Source of the DNA: Dryas octopetala
Taxonomy: Eukaryota; Streptophyta; Magnoliopsida; Rosales; Rosaceae
Direction of reading: 5' to 3'
NCBI GenBank assembly: GCA_963921425.1
Contig: OY992835.1
Coordinates: 7,564,001 to 7,628,000 of the forward strand
Length of the DNA: 64,000 nt
The position numbers and the translations under genes were made by a program. Of the stretch, positions 53,920 to 64,000 are shown in pieces; positions within the stretch are counted from its first letter, which is position 1, and the number at the start of each line of letters is the position of its first letter. The notes beneath the pieces were generated by a model. That model ran no database searches, had not been told where the DNA came from, and saw only the letters and a list, made by a program, of their open reading frames with translations.

Positions 53920-54717
53920 GATGCTCTAGTAGATGAAAAGTGGACCGAAGCCATGAACAAAGAGATGACTGCCCTAAAACAGAATGAAACTTGGGATATT
54001 GTGGCACTACCCAAGGGGAAGAAACCTGTTGGTTGCAAATGGATCTTCACCATTAAATACAAGTCAGACGGTTCTATTGAAAGGTACAAGGCACGACTTT
54101 TTGGCTAAGGGGTACACCCAGACATATGGCATTGATTATCAAGAAACTTTCGCCCCAGTCGCGAAGTTGAATACAGTTAAGGTACTACTATCACTTGCAG
54201 CAAACTATGATTGGCCTCTATTGCAATTTGATGTTAAGAATGCCTTCCTTCATAGTGAACTTAAGGAGGAAGTATATATGGATTTCCCTCCTGGCATGAT
54301 GACTATTTCAAACCAAGGGAAGGTATGTAAACTGAAGAAGTCTTTGTATGGGTTGAAACAGTCACCCCGAGCCTGGTTCGGGAGATTCACACTTGCCATG
54401 AAGAAATTTGGGTACAAACAGAGCAATTCTGATCATACTCTGTTCATCAAGAACAAGAGAGGAAAAATTACGGTCTTGATCATTTACGTCGATGATATGG
54501 TAGTAACCGGAGATGATAGTGAAGAAATTTGTCAACTAAAGAAATACCTATCTTCTGAGTTCGAGATGAAAGACTTGGGTGATCTGAAATATTTCCTTGG
54601 AATTGAGGTTGCCAGATCCAAACATGGCATTTCTTTATCTCAAAGGAAATATACTTTAGACCTACTTGTTGAGGTTGGCATGTTGGACTGCAAGACATGT
54701 GATACACCCATAGACAT
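53920..54717 (+). pseudogene. Copia reverse transcriptase, N-terminal part (broken)
   Basis: It continues the polyprotein beyond the stop. A one-base insertion near 54093-54100 shifts the frame, and the rest reads openly from about 53984. RT motifs include LLQFDVKNAFLHSELKEEVY and IIYVDDMVVTGDD. The frame is cut at 54717 by element F. Confidence 0.92.
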
Positions 54718-55918
54718 CACTACTACAAAATAGCAATCAGATAACGGATTTTCACCGTTGTCTGAGTTTATAATTTACCGTCGTCTAATCGAGTGTTGTC
54801 TATTCATACCCCCAATAGACAACGGATAAAATCCGTTGTCCTGGTGCACCTACACAACGGTTATAGATGTACCACCGTTGTATATACAACCTTTAAAATC
54901 AATGATTTGGAAGATACCGTTGTTGAGTGCCAATTTAAACATCGGTTTATATTTAAAAACCGATGCGTATATATATGTTAAACAACGGTTATGTTAAGTA
55001 AAGAATTGGTTTTACAACTATTTTAGGTAGAAACACGAGGTGAAATAGCCATTAAAACAACGGTTTATTGTTAAAAACCGTTGTCTAATCTATTGAATAA
55101 TATGTGTATTGCCATGTCTATAAGTTTTTCAAACTACGGTGTTTTATATGAAACCGTTGTATTCATGCATTAAGAAAATTAAATATTAACCATATAACCG
55201 TTGTATATACTTATTTGGTACATCGATTTTTGGATTAGAAACTATTGTATGAAGGTACTTAGCACAATGGCTTCTTAAGATTTGTGTGGTATGCTTAAGA
55301 ATTAGACAATGGTTTATTATATTGAACCATTGTAAGTCAAGGGCACAGACCACGCTTTTGATCGAAAAACTGTTGTATAATGTGCCTGTTTACATCTGTT
55401 TTTAGAAACTCCCAATTGTCTTTGACCACAATGCAATTATGAACAAACAATGCAGAATCTGATTGATGAGATAGGTTGTTTTGGTACAACCATTAATTGA
55501 TTCCCTTCATAATTAACATTTCTAATAAATTATACATTTACAAAATACCAATTCACAATAATAAATGATTGGAATTTCTAAAGTACCAAATAATATAAGA
55601 TATTTGAAGGTAGTAATTAATTGTATATATGTACCTTGCTCTCTTAACCCAATTTCATTCACAAAAACAGCCATATATGCCATAAACAAAAACCCTCCAT
55701 ATATACCTTTCCAAAAAACTAGGCATCAATCTAATTAATCAACCTAATTGCTGCCATATATATATATATATATCAAAATATTATCCAACAGCTAGCCTAT
55801 CAATCATCCCAAGATAATCTAGCAAAGTAATCAATATATCATATATACCCCAAGCTAGTCTAGCTAAACATATGGCCTACGTAAAAAAGGTGTCATGCAA
55901 AAATCCAACCAGAAATGT

Positions 55919-56008
55919 CTACATAAACTGGCCCACGAAGTTTGCCCATTCAGCCCGGACTTCATCGATATCTTCTTGGGTATAAGTGTTGTCCTGCCTT
56001 CGTTCCCA
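55919..56008 (-). CDS. Terminal exon-like ORF in element F
   Basis: After an acceptor (TTTTAG) the minus strand reads WERRQDNTYTQEDIDEVRAE and then WANFVGQFM with a stop. The composition is that of a real C-terminal exon. It reminds me of plant En/Spm transposase-like proteins, but the match is from memory and tentative. Other exon-like bits lie at about 57220-57310 and 57860-57953 (minus); none recognised. Confidence 0.4.
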   Translation of the reverse strand, partial: WERRQDNTYTQEDIDEVRAEWANFVGQFM

Positions 56009-58191
56009 CTAAAACAAGGCAAAGATGGAGTACTAATTAAAAATAAAATTCAACCAAAAGTGCAAACAGTCCAGCAGAAAGAAAATAAAGATAACTGTCA
56101 ACATCCAATGATTTCTACGCATTTAAAATTCTCTTTAAATACATTACATGGTTGGAAATGTGTATTTACATTGACAATCAAAGATATTTTAACATTGAAT
56201 AACTTACCCGGAATTGTAAGGGACTAAAAAAATCTTATCGTTTGAAGATAAATAGAGTACTAATTTAAAATAAAATCCAACCCAAAAATGCAAACAGTCC
56301 ATCAGAAAGAAAAAAATAAAGAATATGCCCCTAATTAGGTGTATTGTGATTTCAAGCTAGCATATATAAAAAATTAAGTGCACAACTACATTAATTAAGA
56401 ATCAAGCTCACAAATACCTTAATTTTATCACAACAATTTTCAGTTAGAGCAAAGTCACAAGGAATATAAGGGCAAGTGAAAAACATAGGCATGCATGAGG
56501 AATATTGCTGTCAGGTTTCAGACTTTCAGGGCAAACTTAGAAATTACACCAAAAATGCATTCAATGTCGGATTAAGGTGATTTTGATCTTGAAATAACCA
56601 TTAGGGTGTCTAGTTTCTGCTCACCAAAAATTAGATCAAAATACATCACCAAACAGTACAGTTTTTAAAAATAGTGCAACGGAGTCAGAGAACTGCTAGT
56701 TAGAAACTTGAAATGCTTTAAACAATATATTGGAAATCATCAATGTATGCATACTCATAAACAATATTTGGATTTAAGAAAAAGCATGACCATCGTAATG
56801 AAAAAGCATCACGATGAAATCACTTAATAGAAACTGTAAAATTGAAGTAAAAGAATAAATTGAATCCCATGAATTAAAAAAAAAAAAAGAATAAAAACAA
56901 TATATGAAGCAATATGGTTCCTTTACCTTCTTTACAATCTTGTTCACACTTTCTTTTTGCTTGATTCCCACTACAATGGCCAATAACTTTGTTGATGACT
57001 TTGAGTTCTAAACAAAAGGAGTGCAGACTGCAGAGCATACATCAACATTCAAATAAAATAGCCAGTGAGCAGTAAAAAATTGCATTACTTACAACCCTAT
57101 TCAGTGCATATCCACTGTAAATGCAGCTAAATGAGATTAAATTAAACCCAAGTATCAAATTCTCAGGCACCCTGAAAAGTATATTATCACTACAATCAAC
57201 ATATAAATATTGGCTCACCTTTTTATGGGCCCCATAATTGTTGCATTACCAAGTCAGAGGTCTTGGAAACAATACCTTTAGGCAGACCCTTAATTCCATC
57301 AGGCCTGCATTGATTCTGAACGTGCATGTATGACATCATTAATCACAAATTCACAAGTACAAATATCAGCCATTATATGCAAAGAAATCATAGGAAGCCT
57401 ACTGCCTACCTCTTTATAATTTATGACAACAAATTGGCTGCCAATGAAGAAATTAAGATACAGAAAGCAAAGCCATAGAAGCAAGCAAACTACAACGAAT
57501 GAACCTCCTTCTTTTAGGGTACTTATGAGAAATCCAAGAGCAAAGAAGAAAACATATATATGAACCAAAAAAAATTAAAGGGTATGTATGTATATATCAT
57601 TCTATCTCTGTTATGAAATTGGAGGTAGAAAGCCACAGAAACCCAAATGCAAAACCAAATTGTGGTAGATGATGAATTCAAAGAACATATAAATATCTCA
57701 TAAAAGCAAGAGGGGACTTACAGAAGTGGAGGCCTTCATCATCGACAATAAAACTAGCTAGCTCCTTGGTATCAACAAATTGAGAACAATCCTCAAGATA
57801 TCATAAAATGCAATAAAATTTCTGCATGCAAATTTGTCAATGATCTTACAAATAATAGGTAGTGAGGATGGGTACTTGAGTATAAGAGGAAGTGAGGCAA
57901 ACGCGAACATTGGGATGGTAACTAGGGGCACACCCTCCATTGCTCTACTCAAAGTTTAAGAAAACCTTTCTCCTTCAAGAGTAAATGTGATTCTATTAGA
58001 AAATCAAAACCCAAAGAGCAACAACAGTAGCTAACCCCAGCCAGTTAAGCAAAGAAAACTCCATTAACAGCCAAATAGAAAGAAGCACTTGTAGTGCTTG
58101 ACTTATGCACAACTTTACTTGTAATTGGTACAAAGAAAGGAGATTGGTTTAGTACGTTACCCAAAAAAATGAGGAGGCTTGCTTAATCTAC

Positions 58192-59596
58192 CTGAAACAG
58201 GACAAAATGGATCAAATAAAGAACTAACTGGGGCCAGCTAAACCAAAAATTCTTGTTTGTGAATTGCACCAGAGCTATCCCTTGGACTACAACATGTCTT
58301 TCTTGAATTTCAATTGCCATTTGAGCTATAATTGTTTGCAGCTTTGTTCCAACTGCTAAAATTATCTTCAACCAATACAATTGTTAGTCCTCGATCATTA
58401 ATTATACATACAATATTATTATTAGATTTATTTTAAGATGCAACTTAATTAGGCATTTCATTTTAAAACTTCTTACAACTAGAGGAAGTATAGACAGCAC
58501 AAACATAGCCTCCCATCCTGAAACAAAGGAAACCAATAACTAAATACTACAGTAAATATTTTTGTTATTTAGTTTTGAGAGATTAACATCAAATAGATTA
58601 ATACAGAAAATCCTTCCAATGCTGCTTCTTTATATTTTCTTCTTTTACGTTTTTCACTTTGACAAAGTGGAACTTTAGACATAATATATGAAACTGAATG
58701 AATTAATGAATGAATAGACAAAGTTCAATTTTCTTCTTAATTTTACTTCATGATTACCCAAGTTGTTATGCTAGTCTTTACAATACAACAAGCCAGATTA
58801 TATCCAAGTGTTTGCATTAAATGTATATGAAACGATAGGTATAGCTTAAAGCCCTCAATTTGATTAACTGATTTTTTTTTCATAAAACTATGAAAGAAAT
58901 TGGAACAGAGGAGGAGGAGTTAGTGACATCAGTCTTACAAAATAGAAGGTGACTGGTGTTTTAGTCCAGAATCTTGTGTGGTCTCTTACAAACGAAGTCT
59001 CGTGAGTAAGCCTGAACTTTGTAGGATCTGTTTAAAATAGAAAGAAAACTCCACTTTAGCACTCAATGCATTGTAGACAAGTATAAGTACAAGCGACAAA
59101 TTAACAATATTACTACCAAAGTCTAGCTAGCTTCACTAGAAATTACATTACATGACTAATAATTGATTAATTAATTACAAAATTAAATTGAGTAGCTGTT
59201 TGTTGTGTTGTCCAATGATTTACCATTGAATTCACTATCATGTTTAGCCGATTGTTCCCACTCCTTCCACCCACGAATCTGCAAAAACAATTATATATAA
59301 TATATATATTAAGGGTAGAAAATGAATATTAAGTCATATATATTATATAACATATATGCATCACCTCCATATCTGGAATCAATTTCAAAGACATATTTTG
59401 AGAAGGTACTTAGAAGAAAATATAGATAGATAGATAGATAAAATTACCCAAATATATACTACAAACTGATGTAAGGTGAGGAGTGACCCACCTTCAATCT
59501 TCCAAGTGTCATGGTTATGGCGTGAAATACTGCAAAGAAGAATATGAAGATGTGCAGTTGATGTAATGCATTTGTAGATATAAGCGGCACTTGTCC
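58192..59596 (-). pseudogene. Captured MLO gene fragment, four exons
   Basis: In order on the minus strand: exon 59596-59492 ([20 protein letters not shown] ... LGRLK), exon 59278-59224 (IRGWKEWEQSAKHDSEFN), exon 59027-58939 (DPTKFRLTHETSFVRDHTRF, W) and an exon ending at 58192 (VGTKLQTIIAQMAIEIQERH, then LVLYLIHFVLFQ). The first three have GT-AG borders and join in phase, as in MLO genes. The piece between exons three and four (transmembrane core after FW) is missing, and so are the N-terminus and the calmodulin-binding C-terminus. MLO proteins are seven-helix membrane proteins known for powdery mildew susceptibility. The fragment is inside element F in sense behind its leader. Confidence 0.9.
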
Positions 59597-60020
59597 CTGT
59601 ATGTATCAAAATACATCCATCCATCATATTTCGATTAGACAATAAAGCAAATGGCAATCTACCTTATAAGTAATAAGTAACACAAGTTGAATTCAGATTG
59701 TAAAGTAAGCAATCGTACTAGCTCAGAATTCAGAATGTGGGTCAAGGAAAATTGAACTGCCAACTGACCCAAATAAGCCGAGATAAAAATTGGGTTTGTA
59801 TAGTGAAGGAGAGTGTATGGGTTCATGGGTAATGGGTGTCACTAGATCGAAATCATCCAACGTGGTTTGTGAGCCAACTGGATGACAAGCACACATAGAT
59901 GGTTGGTTCATAGACCTATTCATAAATCAACCATAAACAACCAAAGAAATGCCGAAATATCAGCAAGATCCAAGACTAAATTAGCTAAAACAAGAAAATC
60001 AAAGAACCCACAGAACTTAC

Positions 60021-60400
60021 CCAGAATGATGTGCTACAGGATCGATCTTACGTGATGAGTGAGTGGAGTACGCAGCTGAGGAAGATGGCAAGAGAGAAGC
60101 TCATGGGACTGTGAAATCACAGCTAGGGCTTTGAGAAGGGGAGGAGATACACTTCAGAGGAAAGAAATGGAGAGACTGAGAACGAGAGACAAACCCATAT
60201 AGAGGGCTAAGATCGAGAGATGGTGATGTCGTTGATGCGCGATGAAGATGGTGACGATCGAGGGACTGTGCACTATGAGGATGGTGAAGATGGAGAAGTC
60301 AGAGGGATGAATGTCTGAAGGGGTGAAGTCAGTGTGTCTGAAAGGGGTGTAGGGATGAGTGTGTCTGAAGGGCTTTGACCGTGTCTTTGATTAATGTTTC
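60021..60400 (-). other. 5' leader exon of CACTA element F
   Basis: The minus strand has a CT- and CpG-rich block ending in TTCTGG|GTAAGTT, a strong donor. It lies between the right subterminal repeats and the MLO exons. Confidence 0.5.
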
Positions 60401-60663
60401 ATTAATTAATTAGCGCGCCTCCGCTTTTTGCCAAATACAAAGACCCGCAAATTCTTTATTTTTGTATAATTTTTTCAACACAACGGTTTTATCTAAAACT
60501 ATTGTATTTAACAATTTAGGAAAGATTCCAGGACCAAATAGTATTGGATATGATACATTTATACCACGGTTTCTTATAAACCATTGTGTTATAAATTAAG
60601 ATAACGGGTAAAATAAAAACCGTTGTCTATTGACTGTTGTCTATTTATATAATTGTAGTAGTG

Positions 60664-61390
60664 GATGAACCACAAGTTGGGTATCTTTCCTGAACAAGTC
60701 CCAACAGACAAGGAGAAATACCAACAGTTGGTGGGAAAATTAATATACCTATCACACACGAGACCAGACATTGTGTATGCAGTTGGAGTGGTTAGCCAGT
60801 TCACTCATAATCCCAGCAATGTTCATATGGATGCAGTTACCCGAATTCTGAGATACTTGAAGACGTCTCCAGGTATTGGTGTTATGTTTTGTAAGAATAA
60901 TTCTGATGAGGTTATGGGGTATACAGATGCAGATTGGGCCGGATCAATTACTGATCGGCGATCCACGTCAGGATACTTTACATTTGTAGGGGGTAATCTT
61001 GTTACGAGGCGTAGCAAGAAACAAAAAGTCGTGGCCCGATCGAATGCAGAATCGGAATACAGGGGTATGGCACATGGAATTCAGGAACTATTGTGGCTGC
61101 GTAGTCTCTTGCGTGACCTGGGTCGTAAACCCAGGAAAGCTATGAAACTCTTTTGTGACAATAAAGCCGCTATAGACATTGCGCATAACCCGGTACAGCA
61201 TGACCGTACCAAACATGTTGAGATAGACCGACACTTCATCAAGGAGAAGTTGGAGAATGGTATCATTGAACTTCCTTTTGTGAAGACCGAAGATCAGCTT
61301 GCAGATGTTCTTACCAAAGCCGTCTCCAGCAGAATTTTCTATGACTCTATTGACAAGTTGGGCATGCGAGACATCTATGCACCAACTTGA
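60664..61390 (+). pseudogene. Copia RT end and RNase H (3' part of pol)
   Basis: It resumes the polyprotein after element F with YQQLVGKLIYLSHTRPDIVY, then RNase H motifs DADWAGSITDRRSTSGY and KVVARSNAESEYRGMAHG, ending in ADVLTKAVSS and a stop just before the polypurine tract and right LTR. No further break in this part. Confidence 0.93.
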
Positions 61391-61397
61391 GGGGGAG

Positions 61398-61722
61398 TGT
61401 TGAATAGAGTCATAAATATTGATTAGATACATGTATGTATTTATGAGAATGTTGTAACAGCTCAAACCTGTATAATTATGAGTAATTACGAGTAATTAGG
61501 TGTGTTTATGGGAATGTTATAACAACTGTATAATTAGGAGTAATTAGGTGTATTTATAGGAATATTATAACAGCTGTATAATTAGGAGTAATTAAGAGTG
61601 ATTAGGTGTAATTATGATTCCTTACGAAACCTACTTGTAATCACATTATATAAAGCCCCATAGAGGAAGAATAATAGATGAAGAAAAAAAAGAATTACCA
61701 AAAACACCTATACTGTTTATCA
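61398..61722 (+). repeat. Right LTR of the copia element
   Basis: 325 bp; five substitutions from the left LTR (about 1.5 percent). Followed by the target repeat GTTTC. Confidence 0.95.
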
Positions 61723-61903
61723 GTTTCTTAAGCAAACTACAAGTGAGGCCTCAAGGAATTGACATATGGCATTTTTATTTCTAGCACCAACAATTAGTCA
61801 TTCGATTAACAATTAATTATGTTCATGATGAAAGAAGATTGCCATAAAATGTACCTAATATCATTTTGCTAATAATTTATTGATGTATTTGGTTTTTATT
61901 TTT

Positions 61904-62911
61904 GGGAGGCGATTTTTGCACTCCACTTTTCTGTATTTGCACTCCTTATAATTTTTTAATTATTTTTCACATCATTTTATCTTTGTGTTTCCAAATCTAC
62001 TATTTCTAAACATTTTTTCTCTACATCAATGTATATATTTGTTTTGAGGGCTTCCCGTTTCTTTACGCATTAAATTTATGATTCCTCATCTTCTTCATCT
62101 CTCTTTACTCAAAAATTGTTTGTTCCGCTCATATTCTTCTCCTACTTTCTATCTCTGCTCTCAAAACAATAGACCAAGATAATTTATTCCCTTCAAATTT
62201 ATGGTCTCTGCAACCAAATAAATGAGAAAATAAAAGGAGTTGTTGGGAAAGGAGAAACAATACCGACACTTGCTTTGACTTTTTCAACCCAAACCAGCTA
62301 ATAGATTGAATTACTTCCATAGTTCCATATCAAATTATTTCTATTTTACATTTAATGAAACAAAAAAAAAATGAAATATTTTCAACCAAAAAAAAGAAGA
62401 GAATCAACATCCTAATCGAAGGATGAGTAATTATATTGCTTATATATAACTCTTTATCGAATGACATTACTCATGATAGACATCTGATCAATAAAAGGTT
62501 TCACCAACATGTAAATGCAATTGAAAAGTCTTCACCAACTTTGCAGTAGCTTTGTAACTGATGCTATTTGGGAAGGAATTCATTCGAATACTCAATTGTT
62601 TGGAAAATAGCCAAGGAAACTCACACTGCTAGTTTCGATGGTGGGGTGGTGGCATGGTCTTAATATAATAGATCTGGTAGCAAAACCAAAAAATGTGTTG
62701 ATTTATTACCAATATGGACACTTAAGGAGAGAGAGTTGATATATACAGAGTGTCTGCAAGCTCAAGGAAAAAAGCTTGGGTTGGTTTGACGAAGAGAGAA
62801 TGCAACAAAAAGGGTAGACTTAGCAATACATGTAATAAAACATATAAATAATAATTAAAAAGATAAAAAAGAGTACAAATGGAGAAGAGTGGAGTACGAA
62901 AATCGCCTCCC
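61904..62911. mobile_element. Non-autonomous TIR transposon, 1.0 kb
   Basis: Imperfect inverted repeats of about 45 bp start GGGAGGCGATTTT. An 8-bp duplication TTATTTTT flanks both sides (61896-61903, 62912-62919), though its T-richness weakens it. The size of the duplication suits hAT or Mutator-like elements. No transposase ORF. Confidence 0.75.
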
Positions 62912-63242
62912 TTATTTTTTTCTAAATATCAATCAATATATATACTAATTTTAATAAATTTAGCTTATTCTTTGATCATCTTCTTCCTTTCTCACTAAAA
63001 TTTAGAACATAATAATGTTGAATGGACTGAATTAAATTGTAGCAATACGCATTTTAGAACTGTAAAAGAAAATGTAATAAAAAGAAAGCTAATTCGAACA
63101 CAATCAATTGATCATCTGCAAATTTTTATTTAAATATGATTTGGGGATTGACAACTCAATTGACTAGAACGTACTTTGAAAATAAATAAAATTGAGGTTT
63201 GTCCCAACTGTAGCCATTTATGGCATGCACTCTCATCAAACT

Positions 63243-63863
63243 CTACGTGCAGTAACAAAAGTTGTCTGTAGATGGTGGCCTCACTTGACAATATCCACTA
63301 GTATAGCCATGACTTCGGCAAATGCTAGCACAGTCTGGTGACGCCTTTGAGCATAGCCCTGCTATTTCTTCCATTGGAGCGATTTTTGCAGCTGCATTGC
63401 CTGAAAATCCAATACAAAATAAATTAATAAATAGATTTTCCTTCCCTGCTTTTACGTCATTCTGCCTATAAGTGTATATATATAGACAAGTGCAGATACA
63501 TTTTCATCAATAAAACTATTTTTATCCTAATTATTGACTATATTACAGATCACATGACATGCATATTTAAAAAAAATTATACAATAAAACCTTATATATC
63601 TTACAACTCCTATTTTTAATATTTGGATGTGTCGAGTTCATTTTTCCCCTTTTATGAAATAAAATGATAACCACCACTAAATGTACGTGGTTCATTTTTC
63701 CCCTATAGACGGGTGAATGCGTGATAGTAAATATGATACATGTAGCATATGACATAGTAAGTATTTGAAAAAAGATTTCACCTGAACTAAGAACAAGTAA
63801 AGCAATGCATAAGAGCCCCAGGAAAAAACATTTGGTGAGAGGAGCAAAGTTGGTGGAAGCCAT
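63243..63863 (-). CDS. Defensin-like cysteine-rich secreted peptide, two exons
   Basis: Exons 63863-63782 and 63400-63243 (minus) join in phase 1; the product is 79 aa. Residues 1-28 or so (MASTNFAPLTKCFFLGLLCI...) are a signal peptide that ends near the intron, the usual layout of plant DEFL genes. The mature part has six cysteines spaced C-X6-C-X3-C-X9-C-X10-C-X-C, with the CX3C, GXC (GYC) and CXC (CYC) signature of the CS-alpha-beta fold. Function may be antimicrobial or signalling; it cannot be told from sequence. A TATA box lies 88 bp upstream of the ATG. It is too broken by its intron to show as one ORF. Confidence 0.88.
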
Positions 63864-63950
63864 AATGTCAAGGTTGATGTGGTTATTGCTCTTCTTTTTT
63901 GCTAGGATTTGTAAAATGAATGGTTGAGTCATATGGTCGTAGAGGATGTC

Positions 63951-63958
63951 TATTTATA
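63951..63958 (-). promoter_or_regulatory. TATA box of the defensin-like gene
   Basis: TATAAATA on the minus strand, 88 bp upstream of the ATG at 63863. Confidence 0.55.
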
Positions 63959-64000
63959 TTATACATTGCATTTATGTCTTGGAAAATGAAAATCAGATTT

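Larger units (their letters stand above)
54718..60663 (-). mobile_element. CACTA element F, 5.9 kb, carrying MLO exons
   Basis: The ends are CACTACTACAA inverted repeats of about 11 bp. Subterminal AACGGTT / AACCGTTGT repeats fill 54735-55400 and 60480-60650. Target bases are CAT on the left and GAT on the right, one mismatch, and removal of the element restores the copia frame across the gap. The leader at 60021-60400 lies on the minus strand, so sense is minus. MLO exons lie behind it. No full transposase is visible. Confidence 0.93.
50675..61722 (+). mobile_element. Ty1/copia LTR retrotransposon interrupted by CACTA element F
   Basis: The two 325-bp LTRs (50675-50999, 61398-61722) run TG...CA and differ at five positions. 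The target duplication is GTTTC on both sides. The primer-binding site TGGTATCAGAGC starts directly after the left LTR, and a G-rich polypurine tract precedes the right one. Domain order is gag, protease, integrase, RT, RNase H. Element F splits the RT/RNase H region. Without F it is about 5.1 kb. Confidence 0.97.

Overview
The window looks like nuclear DNA of a eudicot plant: AT-rich, intron-containing genes of plant families (GH19 chitinase, GDSL esterase, acyl-lipid desaturase, defensin-like peptide), a nuclear copy of plastid rRNA, and dense nested plant transposons. Nothing in it fixes the species.

Four host genes appear intact by my reading of splice sites and phases: a secreted GH19 chitinase (4558-5683, +, 284 aa), a GDSL esterase/lipase (21743-23403, -, 371 aa), an acyl-lipid delta-9-type desaturase (26069-27593, +, 294 aa) and a six-cysteine defensin-like peptide (63243-63863, -, 79 aa). 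A truncated second chitinase (29005-33655) and a truncated second GDSL gene (21303-21590) lie nearby.

The rest is dominated by CACTA (En/Spm) transposons. Four have both ends and a target duplication: A 7523-18910 (TCC), C 29197-32780 (TGA), E 40411-46637 (ATA) and F 54718-60663 (CAT/GAT). Single ends or partial copies are seen at 3512, 20539, 38770 and 40215. A intact-looking L1-type LINE (10601-16575) is nested in A. F is nested in a 325-bp-LTR copia retrotransposon (50675-61722) whose pol is also broken by a stop and a frameshift.

The unifying observation is that these CACTA elements behave like exon collectors. Several carry a long non-coding 5' leader, often with a GA/CT tract, ending in a good splice donor. 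Behind it, in sense, lie exon fragments of unrelated host genes that keep splice sites and sometimes phase: MYB, NOC4 and HMG-CoA reductase in A; MLO in F; an Aux/IAA-like fragment behind the end at 20539; a ZIP transporter fragment near the end at 38770. Element E instead carries a five-exon TNPA/Transposase_24-like gene and no visible TNPD transposase. The host genes, the leaders and the transposase gene are read directly from sequence; capture and transcription by the elements are inference.
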